Shown here one piece after another: positions 55,887 through 63,814 of a DNA stretch of 63,829 nt. Numbering within the stretch: position 1 is the first letter of the stretch; each line of letters begins with the position of its first letter. Both the position numbers and the translations under genes were made by a program. A model generated the notes under the pieces. The model had not been told where the DNA came from and did no database searches. It was given only the letters and a program-made list of their open reading frames with translations. This stretch comes from Alphaproteobacteria bacterium (lineage in GTDB: Bacteria; Pseudomonadota; Alphaproteobacteria; Sphingomonadales; Sphingomonadaceae): NCBI GenBank assembly GCA_018970445.1, contig JAGWWF010000022.1, forward strand, positions 1 through 63,829. The letters are read 5' to 3'.

Positions 55887-56320
55887 TGGCCCGATCCGAT
55901 TTCATCTTTGTCTGGCACCAGCGCGCCCGCTATGCCGAGGTTGATGCCCAGGCCGTGGTGTTCAACAGCCGCTATCTGGAATATTTCGATATCGGCATCA
56001 CCGAATATTTCCGCGCCGTCGGCCTCTATCCGCAGCCCAATCTGAAGGGTGCGCCCGAACTGCATGTGGTCAAGGCCGAAGTGACCTATCACGCCCCGGT
56101 GCTGCTGGACGAGATGATGGCGATCTGCGTGCGCTGCCAGAAGATCGGCCGCACCTCCCTCACATTTGCCTTCGAGGTGCACGGGGGCGATGGTGACGAT
56201 CTGCGGGCCAGCGGGATCGAGGTTTCGGTGCATGTCGATGAACCGCGCGGCCGGCCCACCCCGGTGCCCGCGGCCGTGGTGGCGCTGTTTGAAGCCTTTG
56301 AAGGCAGGACGCTGAAATGA
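55886..56320 (+). CDS. Acyl-CoA thioesterase, hot-dog fold (4HBT/YbgC-like)
   Basis: A 144-residue single hot-dog domain. YAEVDAQAVVFNSRYLEYFD contains the Asp of the 4-hydroxybenzoyl-CoA thioesterase signature. It would hydrolyse short acyl- or aryl-CoA thioesters. The ATG overlaps the TPR stop by one base, and the stop overlaps the gloA ATG by 4 bp, so it is coupled to the glyoxalase pair. Confidence 0.87.
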   Translation: MARSDFIFVWHQRARYAEVDAQAVVFNSRYLEYFDIGITEYFRAVGLYPQPNLKGAPELHVVKAEVTYHAPVLLDEMMAICVRCQKIGRTSLTFAFEVHGGDGDDLRASGIEVSVHVDEPRGRPTPVPAAVVALFEAFEGRTLK

Positions 56321-56733
56321 AATATCTCCACACCATGATCCGCGTGTCGGATGTGGCGGAAACCCTGCGCTTCTTCGCGCTGCTCGGCCTGAAGGAGCTG
56401 CGCCGGCACGACAACGAAGCCGGCCGCTTCACCCTGATCTTCCTGGCCGCGCCGGGCGACGAGGGCGCCCAGATCGAGCTGACCCACAATTGGGACGAGG
56501 CGGGCTATGCCGGCGGGCGCAATTTCGGCCATGTCGCCTATGCGGTGGACGATATCTATGCCAGCTGCCAGCGCCTCATGGATGGCGGCGTGGTGATCAA
56601 CCGGCCGCCGCGCGATGGCCGCATGGCGTTCGTGAAATCGCCGGACGGGATTTCGGTGGAATTGTTGCAGGCCGGCCCCGCCTTGCCGCCGGCGCAGCCC
56701 TGGGCATCCATGCCCAATATCGGGAGCTGGTGA
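56317..56733 (+). CDS. gloA: Lactoylglutathione lyase (glyoxalase I)
   Basis: A 138-residue VOC-fold enzyme isomerising the methylglyoxal-glutathione hemithioacetal to S-lactoylglutathione. Metal ligands are visible in YLHTMIRV (His5), QIELTHNWD (Glu), GRNFGHVAYAVDDIYASCQ (His) and GISVELLQA (Glu). KSPDGISVELLQ is a typical GloA end. The ATGA overlap with the thioesterase stop fixes the start. gloB follows after 1 bp, completing the glyoxalase pathway. Confidence 0.92.
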   Translation: MKYLHTMIRVSDVAETLRFFALLGLKELRRHDNEAGRFTLIFLAAPGDEGAQIELTHNWDEAGYAGGRNFGHVAYAVDDIYASCQRLMDGGVVINRPPRDGRMAFVKSPDGISVELLQAGPALPPAQPWASMPNIGSW

Positions 56734-56734
56734 G

Positions 56735-57457
56735 ATGCTGGAGGTGGTGGGCGTTCCGGTGTTGTCAGACAATTATGTCTGGCTGGCCCATGATGCGGCA
56801 TCGGGGGAAACGGCGGTGATCGATCCGGCCGTGGCCGGCCCGGTGCTGGCGGCGGCGACCAGCCGCGGCTGGCGCATCACCCAGATATTGAACACCCACT
56901 GGCATCCCGATCATGTGGGCGGCAATGAAGATATCGTGGCTGCCACCGGCGCCAGCGTCACCGGCCCGGCCGGGGAGGCGGCCAAAATTCCCCATATTTC
57001 GCGGGCGGTGGTGGAAGGCGACACGGTGGCCATCGGCAGCCAGACCGGGCGGGTGATCGATTGCCCGGCCCACACCGCCGGCCACAATGCCTATGCCTTT
57101 GCAGGCGCGCTGTTCTGCGGCGACACATTGTTTGCCATGGGCTGCGGCCGGCTGTTTGAGGGCACCGCCGAACAGATGCACGCGGCATTGGCCAAGTTCA
57201 TGGCGCTGCCGCCACGCACGCTGGTCTATTGCGCGCATGAATATACCCAGTCCAACGCGCGCTTTGCCGTGACGGTGGAGCCGGACAACGCGGCGCTGTT
57301 GAAGCGGGTGGAGGCGGTGGACCGGCTGCGCGCCCGCGGCGAGCCCACCGTGCCGTTCAGCCTGGCGATGGAGGCCGCCACCAACCCGTTCGTGCGCGCC
57401 GGCAGCGTGGCCGAACTGGCCCGCCGCCGTGCCGCCAAGGACAATTTTCGCGGATGA
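56735..57457 (+). CDS. gloB: Hydroxyacylglutathione hydrolase (glyoxalase II)
   Basis: A 240-residue metallo-beta-lactamase-fold enzyme that cleaves S-lactoylglutathione to D-lactate and glutathione. The di-metal motif is NTHWHPDHVGGN; further ligands lie in HTAGHNAY, LFCGDTLFAMGCGRLFEG, and VYCAHEYTQSN. The C-terminal glutathione-binding tail NPFVRAGSVAEL and RRAAKDNFR is typical. Together with gloA it detoxifies methylglyoxal; the D-lactate could feed the FAD-linked dehydrogenases elsewhere in the window. Confidence 0.95.
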   Translation: MLEVVGVPVLSDNYVWLAHDAASGETAVIDPAVAGPVLAAATSRGWRITQILNTHWHPDHVGGNEDIVAATGASVTGPAGEAAKIPHISRAVVEGDTVAIGSQTGRVIDCPAHTAGHNAYAFAGALFCGDTLFAMGCGRLFEGTAEQMHAALAKFMALPPRTLVYCAHEYTQSNARFAVTVEPDNAALLKRVEAVDRLRARGEPTVPFSLAMEAATNPFVRAGSVAELARRRAAKDNFRG

Positions 57458-57465
57458 GCCGTTCA

Positions 57466-57479
57466 GCCTGTATACAGGC
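57466..57479. promoter_or_regulatory. 14-bp perfect palindrome GCCTGTATACAGGC
   Basis: A perfect palindrome in the 43-bp gap between gloB and the secreted-protein gene. Its core CTGTATACAG is identical to the 10-bp palindrome in the promoter at 3900-3909. It may be an operator for the same regulator. Confidence 0.4.
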
Positions 57480-57500
57480 AGCGGCCGGCAACAATCGGCC

Positions 57501-57875
57501 ATGATGCGATCCCTGTTCCTGCTCGCCGCGCTGCTGGCCGCCGCTCCGGCGCTGGCCGATGATGCCGCCCCGGCCAAGCCGACAGTGCAATCCTGCCTGC
57601 ACACCCGCAGCATCCAGCAGGCCCAGGCCGGCCATGATCAGCACTGGTATGTGCGGATGCGCGACGGCAGCTGGTGGCGCAACAAGATGGAATGCCCAGG
57701 TCTCGCCCCGCGCCGCGCCTTGGTGCACAACAGCCCGATCGGCAGCCAGTGCCGGGGCGACATCGTGCAGGTGGTGGATTTCACCATGGGCGGCATCAAT
57801 TTCGGCGGCTGCGGCCTTGCCGATTGGGAACGGGTGGATGGCCCGCCCGCCAAGGCCGCCAAGAAGGCCGATTGA
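57501..57875 (+). CDS. Small secreted protein, DUF6491-like pattern
   Basis: A 124-residue protein with a signal peptide (SLFLLAALLAAAPALADDAA). The mature part has QSCLHTRSIQQAQAGHDQHW, then WWRNKMECPGL, SQCRGD and GGCGLADWERV: four cysteines and the same spacing pattern as the protein at 44784-45260. Two adjacent ATGs (57501, 57504) are possible. Function unknown. Convergent with the ArsI/CadI-like gene, 6 bp away. Confidence 0.7.
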   Translation: MMRSLFLLAALLAAAPALADDAAPAKPTVQSCLHTRSIQQAQAGHDQHWYVRMRDGSWWRNKMECPGLAPRRALVHNSPIGSQCRGDIVQVVDFTMGGINFGGCGLADWERVDGPPAKAAKKAD

Positions 57876-57881
57876 TCCGGT

Positions 57882-58319
57882 TCAGCAGCAGGTGCCGGGT
57901 TTTGCTGCCGGCGTCATCGCCGTCAGCGCTTCCAGGGACGGGCTTTGGCCATAGGTGCGCGCCTGCGCCATGGTGTGGAACGCTTCCCACACCTCGCCCT
58001 GCGGATCGCTGGTCCAGCTTTTTTCGGAAACGGCATAACAGCAGCTGGTCTCGCCTTGCGCCAGCACCGGGCGGTCGGCGGCGGCGATTCGGGCTGTCAC
58101 CTCGGCCAGCTCCTCCGGCGTTTCGGCCTGGATGCCCAGATGCTCGATCCCCGGCGCGGCATGGCCCTGGCTGATGGCGAAATTCACCCGCGGATCATCC
58201 AGCATCCACTTGGCATAATCATCCCGCACCAGGGTGGGCGCGCTGCCGAACAGCGCCGAATAAAAGGCGATGGACTGGCCCAGATCGGTCACGCCGACAT
58301 GCACATGCAAACGCTTCAT
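57882..58319 (-). CDS. ArsI/CadI-family VOC protein
   Basis: A 145-residue VOC-fold protein. The family signature GETSCCYAVSEKSWTSDP is present with the vicinal Cys93-Cys94 pair that binds organoarsenic or cadmium; metal ligands His5, His60 and Glu112 are in place, and the chain ends in another Cys-Cys. ArsI enzymes break the C-As bond of trivalent organoarsenicals; CadI relatives are metal-induced. No arsenic operon surrounds it, so the substrate is uncertain. Confidence 0.85.
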   Translation of the reverse strand: MKRLHVHVGVTDLGQSIAFYSALFGSAPTLVRDDYAKWMLDDPRVNFAISQGHAAPGIEHLGIQAETPEELAEVTARIAAADRPVLAQGETSCCYAVSEKSWTSDPQGEVWEAFHTMAQARTYGQSPSLEALTAMTPAAKPGTCC

Positions 58320-58331
58320 GCGGCTGCTCCT

Positions 58332-59291
58332 TCAGGGGTTGCGCGCGGCCAGCCGCGCCTGGATCGCATCCCAGATGCGCGCCGGGGTGTTGGTGCCGTT
58401 GAACCGGTCGATGGCGCGGATGCCGGTGGGGGAGGTGACGTTGATTTCGGTGAGACAGCCGCCGATCACGTCGATCCCCACAAAGATGAGGCCGCGCCGT
58501 TTCAGCTCCGGCCCCAGCCGGGCGCAGATTTCCTGTTCGCGTGGGCTCAGTTCGGTTGGCTGGGCGCTGCCGCCGGCGGCGAGGTTTGAGCGGATCTCGC
58601 CCTTTTTCGGCAGGCGGTTGATCGCGCCAGCCGGTTCGCCATCCACCAGCACGATGCGCTTGTCCCCTTCCGCCACCGCGGGCAGGAAGGCCTGCACCAT
58701 GAAGGGTTCGCGCCACACGCTGCCGAACAATTCCACCAGCGCCGGCAGATTGCCATCGGCCTTGTCGATCAGGAACACCGCGGTGCCGGCATTGCCATAC
58801 AGCGGCTTGACGACGATCGCGCCGTGGCGGGCGCGAAAATCCATCGCCTCTTCAAGGCTTTTCGTCACCAGCGTTGGCGGCATCAGATCGGGAAAGCGCA
58901 GCACGAACAATTTTTCCGGCGCGTTGCGCACTTCGGCCGGATCGTTCACCACCAGCACCTTGTGCTGCACCTGCTCCAGCAGGTGGGTGGCGGTGATATA
59001 GCCCATGTCGAACGGCGGATCCTGCCGCATCAGCACCACATCGGCGTCATCGGCCAGATCGATGCTGCGTGCCTCCCCCAGCCATTCGAAATGCGCGCCG
59101 GCCTGGTTCATCACCTTGAGCGGCCGCGCCATGCTGCGCACCCGGCCGTTTTCGGCCGATAGATCGCCCGCCAGATAATGCACCAGCGTGGCGCCGCGCG
59201 CCTGCGCCTCCAGCATCAGGGCAAAGCTGGAATCGCCGGAAATGTTGATGGTCTCGATGGGATCCATCTGAACCGCGACGCGCAGGGTCAT
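58332..59291 (-). CDS. gshB: Glutathione synthetase
   Basis: A 319-residue ATP-grasp enzyme joining gamma-glutamylcysteine and glycine. It opens VAVQMDPIETINISGDSSFA, which is diagnostic; further on VLMRQDPPFDMGYITATHLL, VVKPLYGNAGTAVF, GEIRSNLAAGGSA and GCLTEINVTSPTGIRAIDR match family motifs. Full length. It follows a SirB1-like gene 15 bp upstream, in the order rsmI-yraN-SirB1-gshB that is common in alphaproteobacteria. Confidence 0.97.
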   Translation of the reverse strand: MTLRVAVQMDPIETINISGDSSFALMLEAQARGATLVHYLAGDLSAENGRVRSMARPLKVMNQAGAHFEWLGEARSIDLADDADVVLMRQDPPFDMGYITATHLLEQVQHKVLVVNDPAEVRNAPEKLFVLRFPDLMPPTLVTKSLEEAMDFRARHGAIVVKPLYGNAGTAVFLIDKADGNLPALVELFGSVWREPFMVQAFLPAVAEGDKRIVLVDGEPAGAINRLPKKGEIRSNLAAGGSAQPTELSPREQEICARLGPELKRRGLIFVGIDVIGGCLTEINVTSPTGIRAIDRFNGTNTPARIWDAIQARLAARNP

Positions 59292-59306
59292 GGGCTGGCT
59301 TTTCCG

Positions 59307-60107
59307 TTAGGAATCAGAGCGGGCAAGGGTGGCGAGCATGATGCGGATGCGCTGCATCAACGCCGGATCATGGGTGGTTTCCAGCATCGCGGTCAGGCTG
59401 GCGCGGGCCGCGCCCAGCCGGCCGATGCGCTGTTCCAGCTGGGCGCGTTCCCACCACAGCGCCGACAGCCGCGGGGCCATCATCGTCATGCGTTCATACA
59501 GGGTGAGCGCGCGCAGCACCTGGCCGCCCAGCCGCGCCCGGCTGGCCTGGTTCGATACCAGCCGCACCAGCATCTGCCGGTTGCTCATCACCGGGTAACG
59601 GCCACCCACCGGCACGCTGCCGCCGGCGCGGGCAATATCGGCCGCGCGGGCCGGATCAACGATGCTGCCATGATCGAACGGATCGATCAGCACCGGGGTG
59701 CCACTGCCATGCAATTGCACCAGCACATGGCCGGGCAGGGCCAGCGAATCGGCGCGCCAGCCGATGCGCCGGCACAGCGCGACATACAGGATCGACAGGC
59801 TGATCGGCAGGCCCAGCCCGCGTTCTGCCACCGCCACCAGATCGGCATTCAACGGGTTTTCATAATCGCGCGTGTCGCCGGACAGGCCGGCTTCGCCGGC
59901 GATCAGCCCGGCCAGCTTCAGCGCCCGGCCCCTGGCGGTGGCCGGCGCGATATCGCGTTGCAGGGTGACGGCCCAGCCCGATACCAGCCGGCGCAGCCGG
60001 GCGGCATCGGCGCGCGGCCGATCGGCCAGCGCCAGTGCGATACCGGCTTCGATCAGATCGATATCGGCATCATCCATCAGCCCGATCGTGGCCAGTTCCA
60101 TCGTCAT
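59307..60107 (-). CDS. SirB1/transglutaminase-like family protein with TPR
   Basis: A 266-residue protein of the SirB1 (transglutaminase-like) family. GLGLPISLSILYVALCRRIG followed by LPGHVLVQLHG and LIDPFDHG is the family core. The catalytic Cys of true transglutaminases is seen as the C in YVALCRR; activity is unproven in the family. The last 80 residues form helical repeats. The ATG overlaps the yraN stop (ATGA). No signal peptide. Confidence 0.85.
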   Translation of the reverse strand: MTMELATIGLMDDADIDLIEAGIALALADRPRADAARLRRLVSGWAVTLQRDIAPATARGRALKLAGLIAGEAGLSGDTRDYENPLNADLVAVAERGLGLPISLSILYVALCRRIGWRADSLALPGHVLVQLHGSGTPVLIDPFDHGSIVDPARAADIARAGGSVPVGGRYPVMSNRQMLVRLVSNQASRARLGGQVLRALTLYERMTMMAPRLSALWWERAQLEQRIGRLGAARASLTAMLETTHDPALMQRIRIMLATLARSDS

Positions 60108-60460
60108 TCATCCTGCCAGATGGCAATCAGGTGATGCGGCAGGGCCCAGGGCCTGATCACCACCGCGTCGTGCCGCAACGCCGCGCCGGGCCAGCCATAA
60201 CGCGGGGCCAGCCAGCGCGCCGCTGCCTGGCAGCGCCGCTGTGCGGCAGGATGCAACGCCGCCAGCCCGGAGTCGAGCGTGGGCCGCGCCTTCACCTCCA
60301 CAAACACCAGCGCATCGGCCGTTCGCATCACCAGATCAATCTCGCCACCCGGTGTCTGCACCCGGCGGCCGAGCAGGCGATAGCCCTTTGCGATCAACCA
60401 GATGGCGGCAATCTGTTCGGCCCGCCGTCCCCAGCGCTCGCGGGCGCGGCGATCAGCCAT
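60104..60460 (-). CDS. yraN: YraN/UPF0102 nuclease-fold protein
   Basis: A 118-residue protein of the UPF0102 family, with a PD-(D/E)xK-like fold. RWGRRAEQIAAIWLIAKGYR, TPGGEIDLVMRTADALVFVE and VKARP give the D...ExK core. In many proteobacteria it sits with rsmI and the lpoA-like gene, as here. It overlaps the rsmI stop by 8 bp. Function not established, possibly linked to DNA processing. Confidence 0.92.
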   Translation of the reverse strand: MADRRARERWGRRAEQIAAIWLIAKGYRLLGRRVQTPGGEIDLVMRTADALVFVEVKARPTLDSGLAALHPAAQRRCQAAARWLAPRYGWPGAALRHDAVVIRPWALPHHLIAIWQDE

Positions 60461-61316
60461 GCTTCAACGCCAGCGCCCGGGCATAGACCGCGCTGCGCGG
60501 CAGGCCCAGCGCCTGCGCCACATCACGGGCGGCGTCCTTCACGCTCTGGCTGGCCATGGCGGTGCGCAGCGCCGAATCGATATCGGCGGCATCGGGCGCG
60601 GCCGGCGGCAGCGGCGGGCCCACCAGCACGACCAGCTCGCCCTTGGGTGGCGCATCGGCCCAGCGCCCTGCCAGATCGGCCAACGGGCCGGTCACCATCT
60701 CTTCAAAGCGCTTGGTAAGCTCGCGGCCCACGGCGGCCGGCCGGTTGCCCAGCCCGGCCAGCAGATCGGCCAGGCAGGCGGCCAGGCGCGGGCCCGATTC
60801 GTAAAAGGCCAGGGTGGCCGGCACGGCGGCCAGTTCGGCAATGGCGCTGGCCCGCGCCCCCGCCCTGGCCGGCAGGAAACCGGCAAACAAAAAGCGATCG
60901 GTGGGCAGGCCGGCGATGGACAGCGCCGCGATCACCGCCGACGGGCCAGGCACGGTGATCACATTCACCCCGGCAGCACGGGCATCGGCCACCAGCCGAT
61001 AGCCCGGATCGGAAATCAGGGGCGTGCCGGCATCCGATACCAATGCCACCGGCCCGGCCAGCGCTTCGGCGATCAGGCCGGGGCGCACGCTGGCGGCGAC
61101 ATGATCATGATAGGGTGTCAGCCGCGCCTTGATGCCGAAATGCCCCAGCAGCTTGCCCGTCACCCGCGTATCCTCGCAGGCAATCCGGCTGGCGCAGCGC
61201 AGCACCATCAGGGCGCGGCTGCTGATGTCGCCCAGATTGCCGATCGGGGTGGCAACGATGTAAAGGCCGGGGGGCAGGCCGGCAGCGTCTGGCGGATGGG
61301 AAGTTGAATCGTGCAC
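60453..61316 (-). CDS. rsmI: 16S rRNA (cytidine(1402)-2'-O)-methyltransferase
   Basis: About 287 residues of the tetrapyrrole-methylase fold; methylates the 2'-O of C1402 in 16S rRNA. Motifs: GLYIVATPIGNLGDISSRAL, CEDTRVTGKLL, LVSDAGTPLISDPGYRLV, TVPGPSAVIAALSIAGLPTD, FYESGPRL and GPPKGE-like DAPPKGELVVLVGP. The start is a GTG at 61316 (or 61319), since no ATG occurs near the domain start. This overlaps head-to-head with the GTG start of the LpoA-like gene. Confidence 0.95.
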   Translation of the reverse strand: MHDSTSHPPDAAGLPPGLYIVATPIGNLGDISSRALMVLRCASRIACEDTRVTGKLLGHFGIKARLTPYHDHVAASVRPGLIAEALAGPVALVSDAGTPLISDPGYRLVADARAAGVNVITVPGPSAVIAALSIAGLPTDRFLFAGFLPARAGARASAIAELAAVPATLAFYESGPRLAACLADLLAGLGNRPAAVGRELTKRFEEMVTGPLADLAGRWADAPPKGELVVLVGPPLPPAAPDAADIDSALRTAMASQSVKDAARDVAQALGLPRSAVYARALALKHG

Positions 61317-62567
61317 CACAGCATCAAGAGCGTGAAGCGGCGCGGCTGGCAAGCCTTGCGCCCGGCCCTGATCGGCCTGGGCCTGCTGGTGGCGGCCTGT
61401 TCGGCCCCGAAAAAGGCCCCGCCGGTGGTGGCGCCGCCGCCGCCGCCGGTGGTGGCGGCACCGCGGCCGGCGCCGCTGCCCGAAGCCCGGTTGAACAAGG
61501 TGGCGCTGCTGGTGCCGCTGTCGGGCGCCAATGCCGCGCTGGGCGAATCGATCGCCAACGCGGCGGCCATGGCCATGGCCGATCTGGGCAAGCCGCAGGT
61601 GCAACTGCTCACCTACGACAGCGCCAATGGCGCGGGCGAGGCGGCGGCCAGGGCCATGGCCGATGGCGCCGGGCTGATCCTGGGCCCGCTGCTGGGCAGC
61701 GAGGTGCCGGCGGTGCAGGCGGCGGTGGCCGGCCGGCCGGTGCCGATCCTGTCCTTTTCCAACGATGCGGCGGTGGCGAACGGCAATGTCTTTGTGCTGG
61801 GCTTCCAGCCGGGGCAGGCGGTTGCCCGCGTGGTCGGCTATGCCCGGATGCGCGGGGTTGAACGCTTTGCCGCGCTGGTGCCGCAGGGTGTCTACGGCCA
61901 GCGCGCGCAGCTGGCGTTCGTGAAGGCCGTGAACGATGCCGGCGGCCGCTCCACCGCGGTGGTGCCCTACACGCGCGAACCGGCGAAATTGCTGGCCGCC
62001 GCCCGGCAGGTGACCAATTATGATGCCCGCGTGCGCGCCAGCGGCAAGCCGATGATCCGCCCCGATGGCACGGTGGCGCGGGTGGCCGGCGCGCTGGCCC
62101 CGGTGCCGTTCCAGGCGCTGCTGGTCGCCGATTCGGGCGCGGCGGCGGCGCGATTCCTGCAACCGCTGTCGCGCTTTGGTGCCGGGCCGGGGCAGGTGGT
62201 GATCCTGGGCACCGAATTGTGGAACAACGAACCCGGCCTGGCCGCCGTGCCGGCGCTCAAGGGCGCGATCTATGCCACCGTGCCCGATGGCCGCTTCAAC
62301 GGCCTGGCCGCCCGCTATCGCGCCAAACATGGCGGCAACCCGTCGCGCCTGGCGTCGCTGGGTTATGATGCGGTGCTGCTGGCCCATGGCCTGGCGGCGC
62401 GCTGGCCGTTTGGCCAGCCCTTTCCGCGCGCCGCCCTGCTGGCCCGCGATGGCTTTGCCGGCATCGATGGTGCCTTCCGCTTCACCGCCAGCGGCGTGGT
62501 GGAACGCGGGCTGGAGGTGGATCAGCTGGGCACTGGCACCGTTTCGCCCGCGCCGGCGAGTTTCTGA
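61311..62567 (+). CDS. LpoA/YraM-like lipoprotein (PBP activator, periplasmic-binding fold)
   Basis: About 418 residues starting at a GTG at 61311 (GTG at 61332 is an alternative). Lipobox VAAC at Cys30 in the longer form, then a Pro/Val-rich linker and a type I periplasmic-binding fold: VALLVPLSGANAALGES, AGLILGPLLGSEV, ILSFSNDAAV and RFAALVPQGVYG. LpoA in Escherichia coli activates the murein synthase PBP1a; whether this homologue does so is inference. The rsmI-divergent arrangement with yraN beyond rsmI mirrors the enterobacterial yraL-yraM-yraN locus, rearranged. Confidence 0.85.
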   Translation: MHHSIKSVKRRGWQALRPALIGLGLLVAACSAPKKAPPVVAPPPPPVVAAPRPAPLPEARLNKVALLVPLSGANAALGESIANAAAMAMADLGKPQVQLLTYDSANGAGEAAARAMADGAGLILGPLLGSEVPAVQAAVAGRPVPILSFSNDAAVANGNVFVLGFQPGQAVARVVGYARMRGVERFAALVPQGVYGQRAQLAFVKAVNDAGGRSTAVVPYTREPAKLLAAARQVTNYDARVRASGKPMIRPDGTVARVAGALAPVPFQALLVADSGAAAARFLQPLSRFGAGPGQVVILGTELWNNEPGLAAVPALKGAIYATVPDGRFNGLAARYRAKHGGNPSRLASLGYDAVLLAHGLAARWPFGQPFPRAALLARDGFAGIDGAFRFTASGVVERGLEVDQLGTGTVSPAPASF

Positions 62568-62574
62568 TGGCAAA

Positions 62575-62685
62575 ATCCTCCCCCTCTGGGGGGAGGCGCC
62601 GAGCAACGCGAGGCGGAGGGGGCGGTGCGAGCCGTCCTGAAAAGCCCCCTCCGCCCTTCGGGCACCTCCCCCGGAGGGGGAGGAT
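62575..62685. repeat. REP-like large inverted repeat between convergent genes
   Basis: The left arm (62575-62623) begins ATCCTCCCCCTCTGG and ends GGCGGAGGGGGC; the right arm (62644-62685) runs from GCCCCCTCCGCC to CGGAGGGGGAGGAT. The arms are near-complementary, and each also folds on itself (CCTCCCCC with GGGGGAGG). This pattern is familiar as a dispersed intergenic element in alphaproteobacterial genomes. It lies between the convergent LpoA-like and hemW genes and may end both transcripts. Confidence 0.75.
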
Positions 62686-62686
62686 G

Positions 62687-63814
62687 TCAGCGCGCAATCT
62701 CGGCCAGCACGGCGTTGGCCAGCGGCCAGCCGGTGGGCGTCAGGCGGATGCCGGCAGGGCTGATGTGCAGCAGCCCCTGATCGGCCAGCCGCTGCGCCTT
62801 GCCCATGTCCACCGCCTCGGCCAGGGGCATCCCGGCGCGGGCGGCAAAGCGCGCCGCATCCAGCCCTTCGGCCAGGCGCAGCCCCATCACCAGCGCTTCG
62901 GTGGCGCGTTCGGGCACGGTCAGGGCGGTTTCGCTGTCCATGCCGTGCCCGCTGTCTTGCACGCCGGCCAGCCAGGCTTCGGGCTTCTTGCGCCGCAGCG
63001 TTGCCACCCCATCGCGCCGGCCATGCGCGCCCGGCCCGATGCCGGCATAATCGCCATAGCGCCAATAGGCGAGATTGTGCCGGCTCTCCAGCCCCGGCGC
63101 GGCATGGTTGGAGATTTCATAGGCCGGCAGGCCCGCCGCTGCCGTGATCGCCTGGGTCATGGCGAACAGATCGGCGCTGGTCTCCTCGTCGGGCATCACC
63201 AGCCGGCCGCGGGCGTGCAGGGCGGCAAAGCGGGTGCCGGGCTCGATGGTGAGCTGATAGAGCGACAGGTGCGTGGTGCCAAAGCCCAGCGCGCGGGCAA
63301 GTTCGGCGTCCCAGGCCTCGCGCGTCATCCCCGGCCGGTCATAGATGAGGTCGAAACTGACGCGGCCGAACGTCGCCTGCGCCACCTCCAGCGCGGCCAG
63401 CGCGGCGGCAACATCGTGCGGGCGGCCCAGCAGGCGCAGCGCGGCATCATCCAGCGCCTGCACGCCCAGCGACAGGCGGTTGACGCCGGCGGCGGCAAAG
63501 CCGGCAAAGCGCCCGGCCTCCACGCTGGACGGGTTGGCTTCCAGCGTGATCTCCAGATCGGGTTCGGGGCGCCAGTGTTGCTGCGCGGCCTCGATGATGG
63601 CCGCCACCGTGGCCGGCGGCATCAGGCTGGGGGTGCCGCCGCCAAAGAAGATGCTGGCCAGCCGGCGGCCAGGCAGGCGCGCGGCTTCATGCGCCAGATC
63701 GGCCAGCAGCGCCGCCTGCCACGCGGCCTGGTCCACGGTTTCGCGCACATGGCTGTTGAAATCGCAATAGGGGCATTTGGTGACGCAGAACGGCCAGTGG
63801 ACATAGAGGGCCAC
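62687..63814 (-). CDS. hemW: Radical SAM protein HemW (haem chaperone)
   Basis: A 375-residue radical SAM protein. The cluster motif CVTKCPYCDFNSH replaces the CxxxCxxC of the family correctly; YVHWPFC before it, IFFGGGTPSL, EANPSSVEAG and SLGVQALDD are HemW/HemN features. HemW lacks the extra N-terminal Cys of true coproporphyrinogen dehydrogenase HemN, and this protein fits HemW. The start is a GTG at 63814 directly behind GGGGAGGGG. Only 15 bp remain to the window edge and the frame stays open, so the start is not fully certain. Confidence 0.92.
   Translation of the reverse strand: MALYVHWPFCVTKCPYCDFNSHVRETVDQAAWQAALLADLAHEAARLPGRRLASIFFGGGTPSLMPPATVAAIIEAAQQHWRPEPDLEITLEANPSSVEAGRFAGFAAAGVNRLSLGVQALDDAALRLLGRPHDVAAALAALEVAQATFGRVSFDLIYDRPGMTREAWDAELARALGFGTTHLSLYQLTIEPGTRFAALHARGRLVMPDEETSADLFAMTQAITAAAGLPAYEISNHAAPGLESRHNLAYWRYGDYAGIGPGAHGRRDGVATLRRKKPEAWLAGVQDSGHGMDSETALTVPERATEALVMGLRLAEGLDAARFAARAGMPLAEAVDMGKAQRLADQGLLHISPAGIRLTPTGWPLANAVLAEIAR

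Noticed and set aside
60453-63065. 870-codon reading frame that would extend rsmI over the LpoA-like gene
   Set aside because: The RsmI domain begins near 61290; the upstream part is antisense to the lipoprotein and hemW and has no homology-like pattern.
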